Shown here: positions 35,480 to 44,472 of the stretch, piece by piece | Position numbering within the stretch: the stretch's first letter is position 1 | Layout of the letters: every line of letters begins with the position of its first letter | NCBI GenBank assembly: GCA_026004675.1 | Contig: BPJP01000001.1 | Span: 372,001-436,000, forward strand | Reading direction: 5' to 3' | Length of the DNA: 64,000 bases | Origin: Gemmatales bacterium | GTDB lineage: Bacteria > Planctomycetota > Planctomycetia > Gemmatales > Gemmataceae | The notes under the pieces: generated by a model | The model's input: only the letters and a program-made list of their open reading frames with translations | What the model was told of the DNA's origin: nothing | Databases searched by the model: none | Position numbers and translations under genes: made by a program

Positions 35480-36163
35480 GTGAATAGTGCAACGAATCAT
35501 GGTCTCATCTGGGATGTCGATGGTACGCTTGTCGACACCGGCGACCTGCATTACTGGGCTTGGAAAAAGTTAGCAGACGAGCTGGGTTTCCCTTTTACCC
35601 GCGACGATTTCACGTCGACATTCGGGTGGCGCAATCCGGAAATCATCCGCAAGCTGTTCGGCAGTCGATTCGGCGATGCCGAGATCGCGGATTTGGCCAA
35701 CCGCAAGGAAGATTTTTACAAGCAGGCTGCCCGCGAGCAGGGGGTGACGTTGTTACCCGGAGCGAATTCCCTTTTGCGTGCAGCCAAGGAAGCGGGATGG
35801 AGACAAGCGATTGGCTCGAGCGCGCCGCGAGGCAACATCGACCTGATCCTCGAGCTGACGGGCAGTGCTGGCTATTTCTCTGCCATTGTGAGCCAGGAAG
35901 ACACCGAGCGAGGCAAACCCGATCCGCAGGTGTTTCAGATCGCAGCCCAACGATTGCAAGTCGAACCGGCGTGCTGCATCGTATTCGAAGACGCTCCCGT
36001 GGGCGTGCAAGCAGCCAAGTCCGCGGGCATGAAATGCATCGCTGTCCGCTTTCTCGACCATCACAGCCAGCAGGCATTGCAGGCTGCCGGCGCCGATCTG
36101 ATCGTCGATTCGCTGGAGTCGATTTCGTTCGAAACGATCAAAGCGATGGTTTGTGAAAAGTGA
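35480..36163 (+). CDS. HAD-superfamily phosphatase (beta-phosphoglucomutase-like)
   Basis: The 227-residue protein has the HAD motifs in order: IWDVDGTLVDTGDLHYWAW at the start, IGSSAPRGN near 113 (motif II serine), KPDPQVF near 152 (motif III lysine) and FEDAPVGVQAAKSAGM near 172 (motif IV). The cap domain (about 20-85) is the helical type of beta-phosphoglucomutase and phosphatase relatives. The start is GTG 35480. It hydrolyses some phosphomonoester; the substrate is not deducible. The gene is separated from the convergent glyA by four bases. Confidence 0.88.
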   Translation: MNSATNHGLIWDVDGTLVDTGDLHYWAWKKLADELGFPFTRDDFTSTFGWRNPEIIRKLFGSRFGDAEIADLANRKEDFYKQAAREQGVTLLPGANSLLRAAKEAGWRQAIGSSAPRGNIDLILELTGSAGYFSAIVSQEDTERGKPDPQVFQIAAQRLQVEPACCIVFEDAPVGVQAAKSAGMKCIAVRFLDHHSQQALQAAGADLIVDSLESISFETIKAMVCEK

Positions 36164-36167
36164 TCGA

Positions 36168-37412
36168 TCATCCTTTCGCTGCTGGAACGGGAAAGTGCTG
36201 GCACAGCTCGCGGACCTCGCCGCGAATGCGTTCCCGTTTGGCATGGTTGTCCGGCTCGGACAGCACGGCGTGAATCCAGCCGGCAATCGTCTTCATCTCC
36301 GTTTCTTTCATCCCTCGCGTGGTCAGCGCCGGCGTGCCGATGCGAATTCCGGATGGATCGAGCGGAGGCCGCGGGTCGAACGGGATTTTGTTTTTGTTCA
36401 CGGTGATGCCAGCGTCATCCAGGGCTTCTTCCGCGGTTTTCCCAGTAACGCCAAGTCTGGTCACGTCAACAAGCAAAAGGTGATTATCGGTGCCGCCGGA
36501 AACGAGGCGAAATCCTTTTCGCATCAATTCATCGGCCAAGACCTTGGCGTTGGCGATGACCTGGGCGGCATACGCCTTGAACTCGGGTTTGAGGACTTCG
36601 CCGAATCCAACCGCCTTGGCGGCGATGACATGCATCAACGGCCCCCCCTGCAGACCTGGAAAGACCGAGGAGTTGATCTTCGCTCCCCATTCCTTCTTGC
36701 ACAACACAAAGCCGCCGCGTGGACCTCGAAGCGTTTTGTGTGTCGTGGATGTAACGAAATCCGAAACCGGCACCGGATCGGGGTGGAGTTTGGCTGCAAC
36801 CAGCCCGGCGATGTGAGCCATGTCGACCATCAATAGCGCCTTCACATCGGCACAGATTTCAGCGAATCGGTTGAAGTCGAAGGTGCGTGGATAAGCACTG
36901 GCACCGGTGACGATCAGTTTGGGGCGGTACTGCTTCGCCAGTCTTGCGACCTGGTCGTAGTCGATGGTCTCGGTATCCTGGCGGACGCCGTAGCCGTAGA
37001 CGTGATAAAGTTTACCGGAAAAATTCAGATGCATGCCGTGGGTAAGATGCCCGCCGTGGGCCAGATCGAGAGCCAGGATCGTATCGCAGGGCATCAAGCA
37101 AGCGAAGTAGACGGCCATATTGGCCTGAGCGCCGGAATGCGGCTGGACGTTGGCACGCTCGGCACCGAAAATCCGTAGCGCCCGATCGATCGCCAGTCGC
37201 TCGACGACATCGACGTATTCGCAGCCACCGTAATAGCGGCGACCGGGATAACCTTCGGCATATTTGTTCGTCAGCACCGAACCTTGAGCCGCCATCACCG
37301 CAGGGCTGGTATAGTTTTCCGAAGCGATCATCTCGAGACCCTGCTGTTGCCGGCGACCTTCATCCTGGATCGCTTGACAAACTTCCGAGTCGGCTTGTTG
37401 CAGCACGTCCAT
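36168..37412 (-). CDS. glyA: Serine hydroxymethyltransferase
   Basis: The 414-residue enzyme converts serine and tetrahydrofolate to glycine and methylene-THF with pyridoxal phosphate. It has [19 protein letters not shown] near 27, [28 protein letters not shown] and the Lys that binds PLP in [13 protein letters not shown]. Length and motifs agree with bacterial GlyA. A GCGAGGC sequence precedes the ATG. Divergent from the M20 amidohydrolase. Confidence 0.95.
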   Translation of the reverse strand: MDVLQQADSEVCQAIQDEGRRQQQGLEMIASENYTSPAVMAAQGSVLTNKYAEGYPGRRYYGGCEYVDVVERLAIDRALRIFGAERANVQPHSGAQANMAVYFACLMPCDTILALDLAHGGHLTHGMHLNFSGKLYHVYGYGVRQDTETIDYDQVARLAKQYRPKLIVTGASAYPRTFDFNRFAEICADVKALLMVDMAHIAGLVAAKLHPDPVPVSDFVTSTTHKTLRGPRGGFVLCKKEWGAKINSSVFPGLQGGPLMHVIAAKAVGFGEVLKPEFKAYAAQVIANAKVLADELMRKGFRLVSGGTDNHLLLVDVTRLGVTGKTAEEALDDAGITVNKNKIPFDPRPPLDPSGIRIGTPALTTRGMKETEMKTIAGWIHAVLSEPDNHAKRERIRGEVRELCQHFPVPAAKG

Positions 37413-37633
37413 CGTTGCCTCGCAGTAAAAAGTAGGGAAGTTGCTTTTTTTATACTCGTTCGCCGAATGAACAGACAGGCTTCGCCAATACCATTCGCCG
37501 GCGCAGCATTGAAGCGATGTCGTCGCCCATATGCTGGTTCCACGTCGAACAGGCGATCTTTCTCGACGGCGACGAGAAGCGCGTTACAATCAGAACCTGC
37601 TTTCGTGCTACTTTCCAAAGGAGGATTCCCGCC

Positions 37634-39091
37634 ATGCAACGATCCTTAGCCGTCATCGGACTCTTGGCTCTTTTTCAACCGCTCGATGCCGAACAACCGA
37701 ACAAACCAGCCGAGGTACATCAGGACATCGTGAAATACCTGGACTCGATCGAAAAGGAACTCATTGCGATCAATCAGGACATCTGGAATTATGCTGAATT
37801 GGGACTCGAGGAGTATCGGTCCTCGAAGCGGCTGATGGATGTTCTCAAAAAGAACGGTTTTCGAGTCCGGTCGAACATTTCGAACATGCCGACGGCTTTT
37901 GTTGCGGAATACGGCAAAGGGAAGCCGATCATCGGCATCCTGGCGGAATACGATGCCTTGCCCGATTTATCGCAGGAAATCAAACCGGAGCGAAGCCCAT
38001 TTGCCGGTCGGTCAACAGGCCACGGTTGCGGGCATTGCGCTCTGGGGACGGCAGCTGCGGGTGCCGCGCTCGCTGTCAAAGCCGTCTATGACCAGCACAA
38101 GCTGCCGGGAACGATCCGCCTTTACGGCACGCCTGCCGAAGAAACCGTGATCGGCAAGGTCTACATGACTTTGGACGGTCAGTTCGATGACCTCGATGCC
38201 TGCCTGCACTGGCATCCGAGTACGAAGAACCGCATTTGGTATGGAACGACCAAGGCGTTGATCTCGGCCAAGTTTACGTTCACGGGCTTGCCGGCCCACG
38301 CTTCTGGCAGTCCTTCGAAAGGGCGGAGCGCGCTCGATGCTGTCGAACTGATGAATATCGGCGTCAATTACATGCGGGAACACATTAAAGAGACCAGCCG
38401 CATCCATTATGTGATTACCAATGGAGGCGGTGCTCCGAATGTGGTGCCCGCCAAAGCTCAGGTGTGGTATTTCATCCGCGCGAATACACACGAAGACGCC
38501 GAATATCAGTACCACTGGATTTGCGACATTGCCGAGGCTGCCGCCAAGATGACGCGCACCAAAGTGGCGATCCACATCGACACCGATTGTCATGAAATCA
38601 TCCCCAACCTTCCGCTTTCGAAGCTGATCGAGCGGAATTTCAAGGAGATCGGGCCGCCGAAGTTCACTAAAGAAGAGCTGGCCTTTGCTCGACGGTTGCA
38701 GGCGCCCTTGCGCGAGGATTTCGGGTTGCAAGAGCAAAAACCGTTGAACGACACGCTCGAACCGATCCCTGACAAACCGTACCCGGCGGAAGGGGGTTCT
38801 ACCGATGTTGGCGATATCAGTTGGCATGTACCAACGGGCGGTCTCAGCACGGTGTGTTTTGCGGCAGGCAGCCCAGGGCATAGTTGGCAAAACGTGGCGG
38901 CCATCGGCTCGCCGATCGGCCACAAGGGAATGATGGTAGCCGCCAAAGTTCTCGCCCTCAGCGCTGCCGACCTGCTCCAGGACGACGGCGTCCTGTCGGC
39001 GGCGAAAGCCGACTTCAAAAAACGTTTGCAAGGAAGAAAGTACACCACTACGATTCCCAAGGGGCAAAAAGCACCGAAGTCGATTCGTTAG
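37634..39091 (+). CDS. M20 family amidohydrolase/peptidase, secreted
   Basis: The 485-residue protein has a short N-terminal hydrophobic segment (LAVIGLLALFQPLDA), likely a signal peptide. It matches M20 amidohydrolases: EYDALPDLSQE and GHGCGHCALGT carry metal ligands, YGTPAEETVIGK follows, and a lid domain (about 180-300) contains GLPAHASGSPSKGRSALDAVEL. The C-terminus (ASPGHSWQ-like, AGSPGHSWQNVAAIGSPIGHKGM) carries the last histidine. These enzymes are aminobenzoyl-glutamate or amino-acid amidases. ATG 37634 follows AAAGGAGG nine bases upstream. Confidence 0.88.
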   Translation: MQRSLAVIGLLALFQPLDAEQPNKPAEVHQDIVKYLDSIEKELIAINQDIWNYAELGLEEYRSSKRLMDVLKKNGFRVRSNISNMPTAFVAEYGKGKPIIGILAEYDALPDLSQEIKPERSPFAGRSTGHGCGHCALGTAAAGAALAVKAVYDQHKLPGTIRLYGTPAEETVIGKVYMTLDGQFDDLDACLHWHPSTKNRIWYGTTKALISAKFTFTGLPAHASGSPSKGRSALDAVELMNIGVNYMREHIKETSRIHYVITNGGGAPNVVPAKAQVWYFIRANTHEDAEYQYHWICDIAEAAAKMTRTKVAIHIDTDCHEIIPNLPLSKLIERNFKEIGPPKFTKEELAFARRLQAPLREDFGLQEQKPLNDTLEPIPDKPYPAEGGSTDVGDISWHVPTGGLSTVCFAAGSPGHSWQNVAAIGSPIGHKGMMVAAKVLALSAADLLQDDGVLSAAKADFKKRLQGRKYTTTIPKGQKAPKSIR

Positions 39092-39166
39092 GTTTTGTCG
39101 TGGCGTGATCTTGCCAGGCTGTTGGCAAGAGCCGGGTATCCTGCCGAGGCGAAACAGCAAAGCATC

Positions 39167-40159
39167 ATGAAAACCCTGTCCCAATTGCAGCCTGGGGAAG
39201 TCGCGAATGGTTACGTTCTTCTTGTAGAGCGCAGCCGAGGCTCGACTCGCGAAGGCAAACCGTATTTTACCTGCCGCTTTCGCGATGCGGAGCGCACCGC
39301 CTCCGTAATGGTCTGGGCCGACAGCGTATGGTTCGAATCGTGCGAAAAGGAATGGCGTGAGGGGGAGTTCTACAAAATCGAAGCGGTTTACGGAGAACAT
39401 GAGCGTTATGGGCCTCAACTCGACTTGCGGGCCTTGCGCCCCGTAAACGAAGAAGATTACCAGCGAGGATTTCAGCCGTCGGCTTTTCTGCCTTCTCGCC
39501 GCCATGACCCCGCTGCCCTTTTCAGCGAACTCGTTGGGCTGGTGGAAGGCCAGATCGCCGATGAGCCACTACGCCGGCTCGTGCTGGCCTTGCTCAACCG
39601 GCACCGAGAGGCTTTCGTGCAAAGACCAGCGTCGCTGCGTCGTTTCTATCCGTTTCCTGGCGGCCTCGTCGAGCACACGCTTTCGGTGGCAAAAAACTGC
39701 GTCTTTCTCGCGGAAAAATACCGCGAGCAGTTCCCGGAACTGAATCCCCCTTTGAATAAAGACTTGATCATCGCCGGTGCGGCTCTGCACGATCTGGGAC
39801 GCGTTCTCGAAATCGACGACGATCTATTCGCCCCGCAACAGACGATTCCTGGGCGGTTTTTCGGGCATTTGTTTCTTGGCAGAGATATGGTGCGCGATAT
39901 GGCGAGCGAATTCGGTGATGTGCATCCCGAACTCTTGCTCATGCTCGAACACATCATCGTAACCCACTTGACCTTGCCGGAATGGGGTTCGCCACGCTTG
40001 CCGTTGATTCCCGAAGTGATCGTCCTCCATCACGCCGATGATCTCGATGCCAAAATGGAAATGTATGTCCGTTGCCTGACGGAAGACAAAGCGGATGGCC
40101 CTTTTACGGACCGGGAACCAGGTCTGAATCGCCAATTGTTCAAAGGGCGGACGGTCTGA
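39167..40159 (+). CDS. YhaM-like 3'-5' exoribonuclease (OB fold plus HD domain)
   Basis: The 330-residue protein has an OB-fold-like N-terminal domain (about 10-95: GEVANGYVLLVERS, then FRDAERTASVMVWA) and an HD domain (about 165-300). HD-type metal ligands are H170 (EHTLSV), H208-D209 (ALHDLGR), H near 259 (LEHIIVTH) and the HHADDLDAK segment. This order is that of YhaM, which degrades RNA and ssDNA from the 3' end. The frame is open upstream via a TTG at 39095, but alignment with the OB domain favours ATG 39167. Confidence 0.85.
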   Translation: MKTLSQLQPGEVANGYVLLVERSRGSTREGKPYFTCRFRDAERTASVMVWADSVWFESCEKEWREGEFYKIEAVYGEHERYGPQLDLRALRPVNEEDYQRGFQPSAFLPSRRHDPAALFSELVGLVEGQIADEPLRRLVLALLNRHREAFVQRPASLRRFYPFPGGLVEHTLSVAKNCVFLAEKYREQFPELNPPLNKDLIIAGAALHDLGRVLEIDDDLFAPQQTIPGRFFGHLFLGRDMVRDMASEFGDVHPELLLMLEHIIVTHLTLPEWGSPRLPLIPEVIVLHHADDLDAKMEMYVRCLTEDKADGPFTDREPGLNRQLFKGRTV

Positions 40160-40210
40160 GCCTCGCGCAAGCAATTGAGGATTTCGGTCGTTGCGAAAAG
40201 TCGTCCCGGC

Positions 40211-41200
40211 TCATCGGCTTCCAGTGGATATCCGATCGCTGATGTCTGTGCTGTTCCATTGCGCCCCGACGCGAGGATCGGCCAGCGTGCCAACCATATC
40301 GCGAAAAGCAGCCCAATAAGACGGAAATGGCGCACGTTCATCGGCTTGTTTTGGCATAAGGATATCGGAGAACTCCGGGGCTACCGATGACGGCATTTGG
40401 CCGTATTTGTGGTGGACGCCGTGATAGTGGATATTGAACATGGTCCGGGCGGCGAGTCGTCCGAGCAACGTCCTCGGTACCACACTGCGCGTCGAACCAA
40501 GGACCGTCGAACCGGTCAGACCCATATGTTCAATATATTTTCGCAAGCTTTGGAGGTTTCCGGCCATCATGGCTGGGACCAGATAATTCAGCAAGAGGAA
40601 CCTCCACCCGCCGAACCATCCGAAAAGAGCAAGGACCGCGATCCAAACGAGAACGATCAGGGCGATTTCCGCCCGAGCGCGTCGGCGCACTTCCGGCTTT
40701 TGTTCGGCCGCAATGCGCAAATAACCGCGAAGATACAGAAGCGGCGTGAAAAACAGACCGAGAGTCAATTCGAGACAAGCCGCAAACACGCGCCACCAGC
40801 GGGGCATGCCTGGAATGACGAAAGGCCAAAGCTCATCATCCCGAGGCGTGGCCAGCCAGGCATGATGGTTATGATGGACGGCTCGGTAAACTGACAACGA
40901 CATAAAAGCATGGATGCCAATAAAGATACCAAAGGCGTCATTCAGAAAACGCACGGGGCACAACGTTCCATGTGCCGCTTCATGGATGGCGAGCGTGTGA
41001 ACATGCATCAAGTGGGCAAGCAAAAGGACCAGAACGCCAACCGTCAACCAGGAATGGGCAAGAATCGCCGATACCAACAGCCATTGCAATAAAGCATAGA
41101 CCGCGACACACGCCAACCACATCACAGTGGGTGCCCAGCTGGGCCGATGGGCGTCAATCAGCCTGGTCTTGTCAAGGATTTGGTTCATCCGCTCTTCCAC
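40211..41200 (-). CDS. Membrane fatty acid desaturase
   Basis: The 329-residue protein has four to six hydrophobic helices and the three histidine boxes of membrane di-iron desaturases: HEAAHG near 73, HHNHH near 109 and HYHGVHHKY near 271. It introduces double bonds into acyl chains at the inner membrane. The start is GTG 41200 with AGGAA upstream; ATG 41188, with GGAAGAG, is an alternative. Confidence 0.9.
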   Translation of the reverse strand: MEERMNQILDKTRLIDAHRPSWAPTVMWLACVAVYALLQWLLVSAILAHSWLTVGVLVLLLAHLMHVHTLAIHEAAHGTLCPVRFLNDAFGIFIGIHAFMSLSVYRAVHHNHHAWLATPRDDELWPFVIPGMPRWWRVFAACLELTLGLFFTPLLYLRGYLRIAAEQKPEVRRRARAEIALIVLVWIAVLALFGWFGGWRFLLLNYLVPAMMAGNLQSLRKYIEHMGLTGSTVLGSTRSVVPRTLLGRLAARTMFNIHYHGVHHKYGQMPSSVAPEFSDILMPKQADERAPFPSYWAAFRDMVGTLADPRVGAQWNSTDISDRISTGSR

Positions 41201-41378
41201 GTTCCAATTCCTGAAAACCGCCGCCGTCGCGACGTTTACCAGATTCTTTCAGCCTCTGTTGGACGAAACGCGGTTTGCCGCACGAAAGTGCGGTCGCGCA
41301 TGCTACGTTCCCAAACGAATCGGTACAAGGGCAAAGCAGGTCCAACTCTGCCTATCTTGCCGATTATAGCCATTTTAT

Positions 41379-43961
41379 TCAAAAAGGTTCGACAAGCTCG
41401 GTCGAATGTTGCCCGCGAAAGGTGTTTACGACCAGCTTCGCAGCTCGACTGTAAACCGTCACGGCTCCGGCTGGCCAGGTCGACAGATAGACGGCTCCGA
41501 CGTCGGCATAAGGTTCGTTCGTTATCGGTCGCCACACTGGTCGACCTTGAGACGATACGACCAGTTTGGGGCGAGCCCATCGCGCGAGGTCGGAAGTGTT
41601 GGCGTTTCGGCTGCCGTGGTGAGGAGCCATGAGAATGTCGATTTTTCTTCGTGGTTGGGCCAGCAACATGCTTAGACCTTGTTTTTCCAGGTCGCCTGTC
41701 AGCAGAATAGCATGGTTGTGATGACGGAGATATAAAACCAGGCTGCGTTCATTTTCGATACCCTCTGGTCCGATCGCCGGCGGATGCAGCACTTCCATTT
41801 GCAGAGTTCCGTAGGTCAGGCGGTCGCCGCGGCGCACGATTCGCACCGGAACACGATTTTGTCGCAACATTTCCAGCGTTTTTCTCACACCGGGCGTCTC
41901 TTTCTCGGCGAAGCTGGGGGTGGTGGTGATTTGTCCTACCGGGAAGCGGTCGAGCAGAGCCGGCAGGCCATTGAAATGGTCCAAGTCGGCGTGGGAAAGA
42001 AACACTTCATCGATGCGGCGAATACCTCGATGCCAGAGAAAGGGAGCGATCGTCTGCTCCGCAACTTCAGGTCCCGAGAGCGCGCCGGCATCATAAATCA
42101 CCACGCGGCCATCTTCGGTCTCGATGACCGTGCAGTTGCCGTGACCGACTGCCAGAAACGTGCAACGCAATTCATTGGTCGGCCATCGCGTCGTCACCAG
42201 AACCACTCCGAACACCAGCCAGACTGCCAACGCGGCGAGAAACCACGAGCGCCGATGCCATTCGTCGAGCAAGAAGTAGGACAACAGCCCAGAATAGAAG
42301 ACCACAAGCCACCACAGTGGTGGATCGGAAACGTAGGTGAACAGGGGCAGCTCCGCGCTGACAGTCACGAGTTTGTTGGCGGCTTGCAGAAAAAGACTGG
42401 CGACACTTGCCCAGAAACCAGCCAAGGTCCCGGATAGGACTGAGAGAAGCAGCATGAGAAAGCCACTGAAAAGGATGCCTGCCGTCAACAGCATCATTGG
42501 CGGGCCGACAACGATGGCAATAGGAGAGACGAGGTTGTAATGGAACGCGACCAATGGAGCCAGACCGAGCCAGACGCCGGCTGTCGCGATATAGGCGATG
42601 GCGACTCGAAACAAAAGTGCTCGCACCCAGTTTGAAGCTGGTGTCGACACGATGAGGGCAGGATCGTTCCGATCATCATATTGCAGGCGTCGTTGCCAAT
42701 CTCGGATGCCAAAATAAAGCACGGCAACCGCAAGGAAGGACAAGAGGCAACCGGCGTGGAAAATTTCGGTCGGGTTCAAAGCGAGGACGACCAACCAGGC
42801 CAGGGCGAGAGAGTTGGCAGTGAGCGCGGGTCTTCGCAGCACAATGCCACCGCAATACACGCAAACGATGACGGCAGCACGGAGAGCCGGCGGTCTCCCC
42901 CCTGTTAGAAAGGCATAACCCATAACGACCAGACCGATACAAACGGCCCCATGCCGCCGCGATACTCCCAAGAATCGCAGCATTAGCCAGAGCACCGCCG
43001 ACAGTATGACTAGATGCTGACCGGAAATGACAAGCACGTGTACCACTCCAGTCCGCACGTAGTTTTGCCATGTCTGTGATGACAAGGTCGTTCGATCGCC
43101 TAGCAGCATCGCACAGGCGACGGGGACATCGGCGGGACCAAGCCGGTTTGTTATCGTTTGCCTGCCCCATTGCCTGACTGCCGACAACCAGATGGCTGGT
43201 GTCCACGTGGCATTGGCTGGGATTCGCTTCTGCACTGCTTCCGTTGTGTTGCGCACGGTAATCTGAGCGTGAATGCCTCGATCGTGCAGCAGTTCCGCAT
43301 AGTCGAATTCGCCAGGATTGAAAGGCGGAGCAATGCGCGACAATTGCCCAAAGACTTCCACGGTGTCGCCGAGATGGAGATTGGCGCCGTTGCCGGGAAC
43401 AAAAACGCGTACTTTGCCCGTCACGTCTTGCCAACCGGTGCCTCTTCGCAGCCGATTTGCTCGCAGCACAAGCTCCGCGGTCGTTTCCTCCGCTCGCGAA
43501 CGCAGTTCGCTGTCCCCACGCGGTGGCCTAGTTGTTGGCTCCTCGACGATTTGGCCCAGCAAATGAACAGGCTGTGGTTCGTCGACAGCGAATTGGCCGA
43601 TGTCGTTCGCTGGCAAAACATCGCGATACCAGTGGTGCCACGAGGCACCTAAGGCGACCAAAGCACTTCCCAGATAGCATAAGGGCAAGCTTGGCGAACG
43701 TTGCTTTCGTGCCGCCCACCACAGACAAAGGCTCAATGCCGCGGCAAAGAAACTGATGCCAAGAGGAACACGAATGAATCGATCCCCGACCGTTCCCAGC
43801 GTTACGCAGGCAGCGACGAAGGCAAGCGGTGCCTGCCAGACGCGTTCTTTGCGCAACTGATCGAGCGTCGCAACCCGAGCAGGAGCACGGACCAGTGCTT
43901 GTGTTTGAACGTGCGTTTTCAAAGCGAAAGCCGCCCGCACGAAAAGGAATCTTCGCGCCAA
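41379..43961 (-). CDS. comEC: ComEC/Rec2 family DNA-uptake channel
   Basis: The 860-residue protein has the ComEC order: an N-terminal DUF4131-like OB region (about 80-230), a multi-pass Competence domain (about 240-540, with VHVLVISGQHLVIL), and a C-terminal metallo-beta-lactamase-like domain (about 590-830, with GHGNCTVIETEDG, LSHADLDHFNGLPALL and ILMAPHHGSRN). It transports single-stranded DNA across the inner membrane in transformation. The 43961 codon is TTG, and a GTG at 43940 is an alternative; neither has a clear ribosome site. Confidence 0.9.
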   Translation of the reverse strand: MARRFLFVRAAFALKTHVQTQALVRAPARVATLDQLRKERVWQAPLAFVAACVTLGTVGDRFIRVPLGISFFAAALSLCLWWAARKQRSPSLPLCYLGSALVALGASWHHWYRDVLPANDIGQFAVDEPQPVHLLGQIVEEPTTRPPRGDSELRSRAEETTAELVLRANRLRRGTGWQDVTGKVRVFVPGNGANLHLGDTVEVFGQLSRIAPPFNPGEFDYAELLHDRGIHAQITVRNTTEAVQKRIPANATWTPAIWLSAVRQWGRQTITNRLGPADVPVACAMLLGDRTTLSSQTWQNYVRTGVVHVLVISGQHLVILSAVLWLMLRFLGVSRRHGAVCIGLVVMGYAFLTGGRPPALRAAVIVCVYCGGIVLRRPALTANSLALAWLVVLALNPTEIFHAGCLLSFLAVAVLYFGIRDWQRRLQYDDRNDPALIVSTPASNWVRALLFRVAIAYIATAGVWLGLAPLVAFHYNLVSPIAIVVGPPMMLLTAGILFSGFLMLLLSVLSGTLAGFWASVASLFLQAANKLVTVSAELPLFTYVSDPPLWWLVVFYSGLLSYFLLDEWHRRSWFLAALAVWLVFGVVLVTTRWPTNELRCTFLAVGHGNCTVIETEDGRVVIYDAGALSGPEVAEQTIAPFLWHRGIRRIDEVFLSHADLDHFNGLPALLDRFPVGQITTTPSFAEKETPGVRKTLEMLRQNRVPVRIVRRGDRLTYGTLQMEVLHPPAIGPEGIENERSLVLYLRHHNHAILLTGDLEKQGLSMLLAQPRRKIDILMAPHHGSRNANTSDLARWARPKLVVSSQGRPVWRPITNEPYADVGAVYLSTWPAGAVTVYSRAAKLVVNTFRGQHSTELVEPF

Positions 43962-44265
43962 AAACGATTTTATCTTACCTCATCGAAATCCATTTGCTAT
44001 TCGAAACCATGTCGACGAGGACATCGAGTCACTGCTGAAGGTTCCGGCGCACAAAGATGCAGCCGTTCTTGTTCCACACGCTTGAAAACGCGCGCATGTA
44101 GCGAACCGCCGACATTTCGCTGTACCGCGATCCGTTTCGAAAAGATGTGAACAAGCCGGCTTATATGGGCCATCGCCGCTCTGCTTTTCCAGCATTTTGG
44201 TTCCACCGACGAGGAGTTGGACGTCGGTTCTCTCTATTCAAGTCGGCATCTCAGCAGCAGTCGCA
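43962..44265. other. Gap between comEC and the HerA relic
   Basis: No complete gene. On the minus strand, 44160-44029 has a start-less, protein-like frame (RYSEMSAVRYMRAFSSVW, then NGCIFVRR) that could be a gene fragment of unknown origin. The remainder shows nothing recognisable. Confidence 0.35.
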
Positions 44266-44472
44266 TCATTGATCGCCGAGTCGATTCACGCGCAGGAACT
44301 CGGCCGGGTCCGTGAAGGCCGTGAAGAAAAGCGGCTTGCCCGAAAAAGCCAGCGGAGACACTGGACCTACCGCCAAAAATGGGAACTCTTGCAGGTCGCG
44401 GCGCGGGAAGCTCTGTGGATCGCGAAACGACTGATAAAGCTCGAGCGACCGCTTGTCGCCACCGGCGAAGTC
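44266..44472 (-). pseudogene. Relic of a second HerA C-terminus
   Basis: Directly after the HerA stop (44475-44473), the same reading frame continues for 68 codons to a TGA at 44268-44266. It encodes SLELYQSFRDPQSF, then FLAVGPVSPLAFSGKPLFF, closely parallel to LDLYQLFRDPHSAF and FMTIGPVSPLSFSGTPLFL in HerA residues 532-572. About half of 61 aligned residues are identical, so it is a diverged paralogue fragment rather than a recent duplicate. It lacks the ATPase part and a start codon. Confidence 0.85.

Noticed and set aside
39095..39166. TTG start for the HD-domain gene
   Set aside because: The extra 24 residues are not part of the OB domain; ATG 39167 begins the conserved part.
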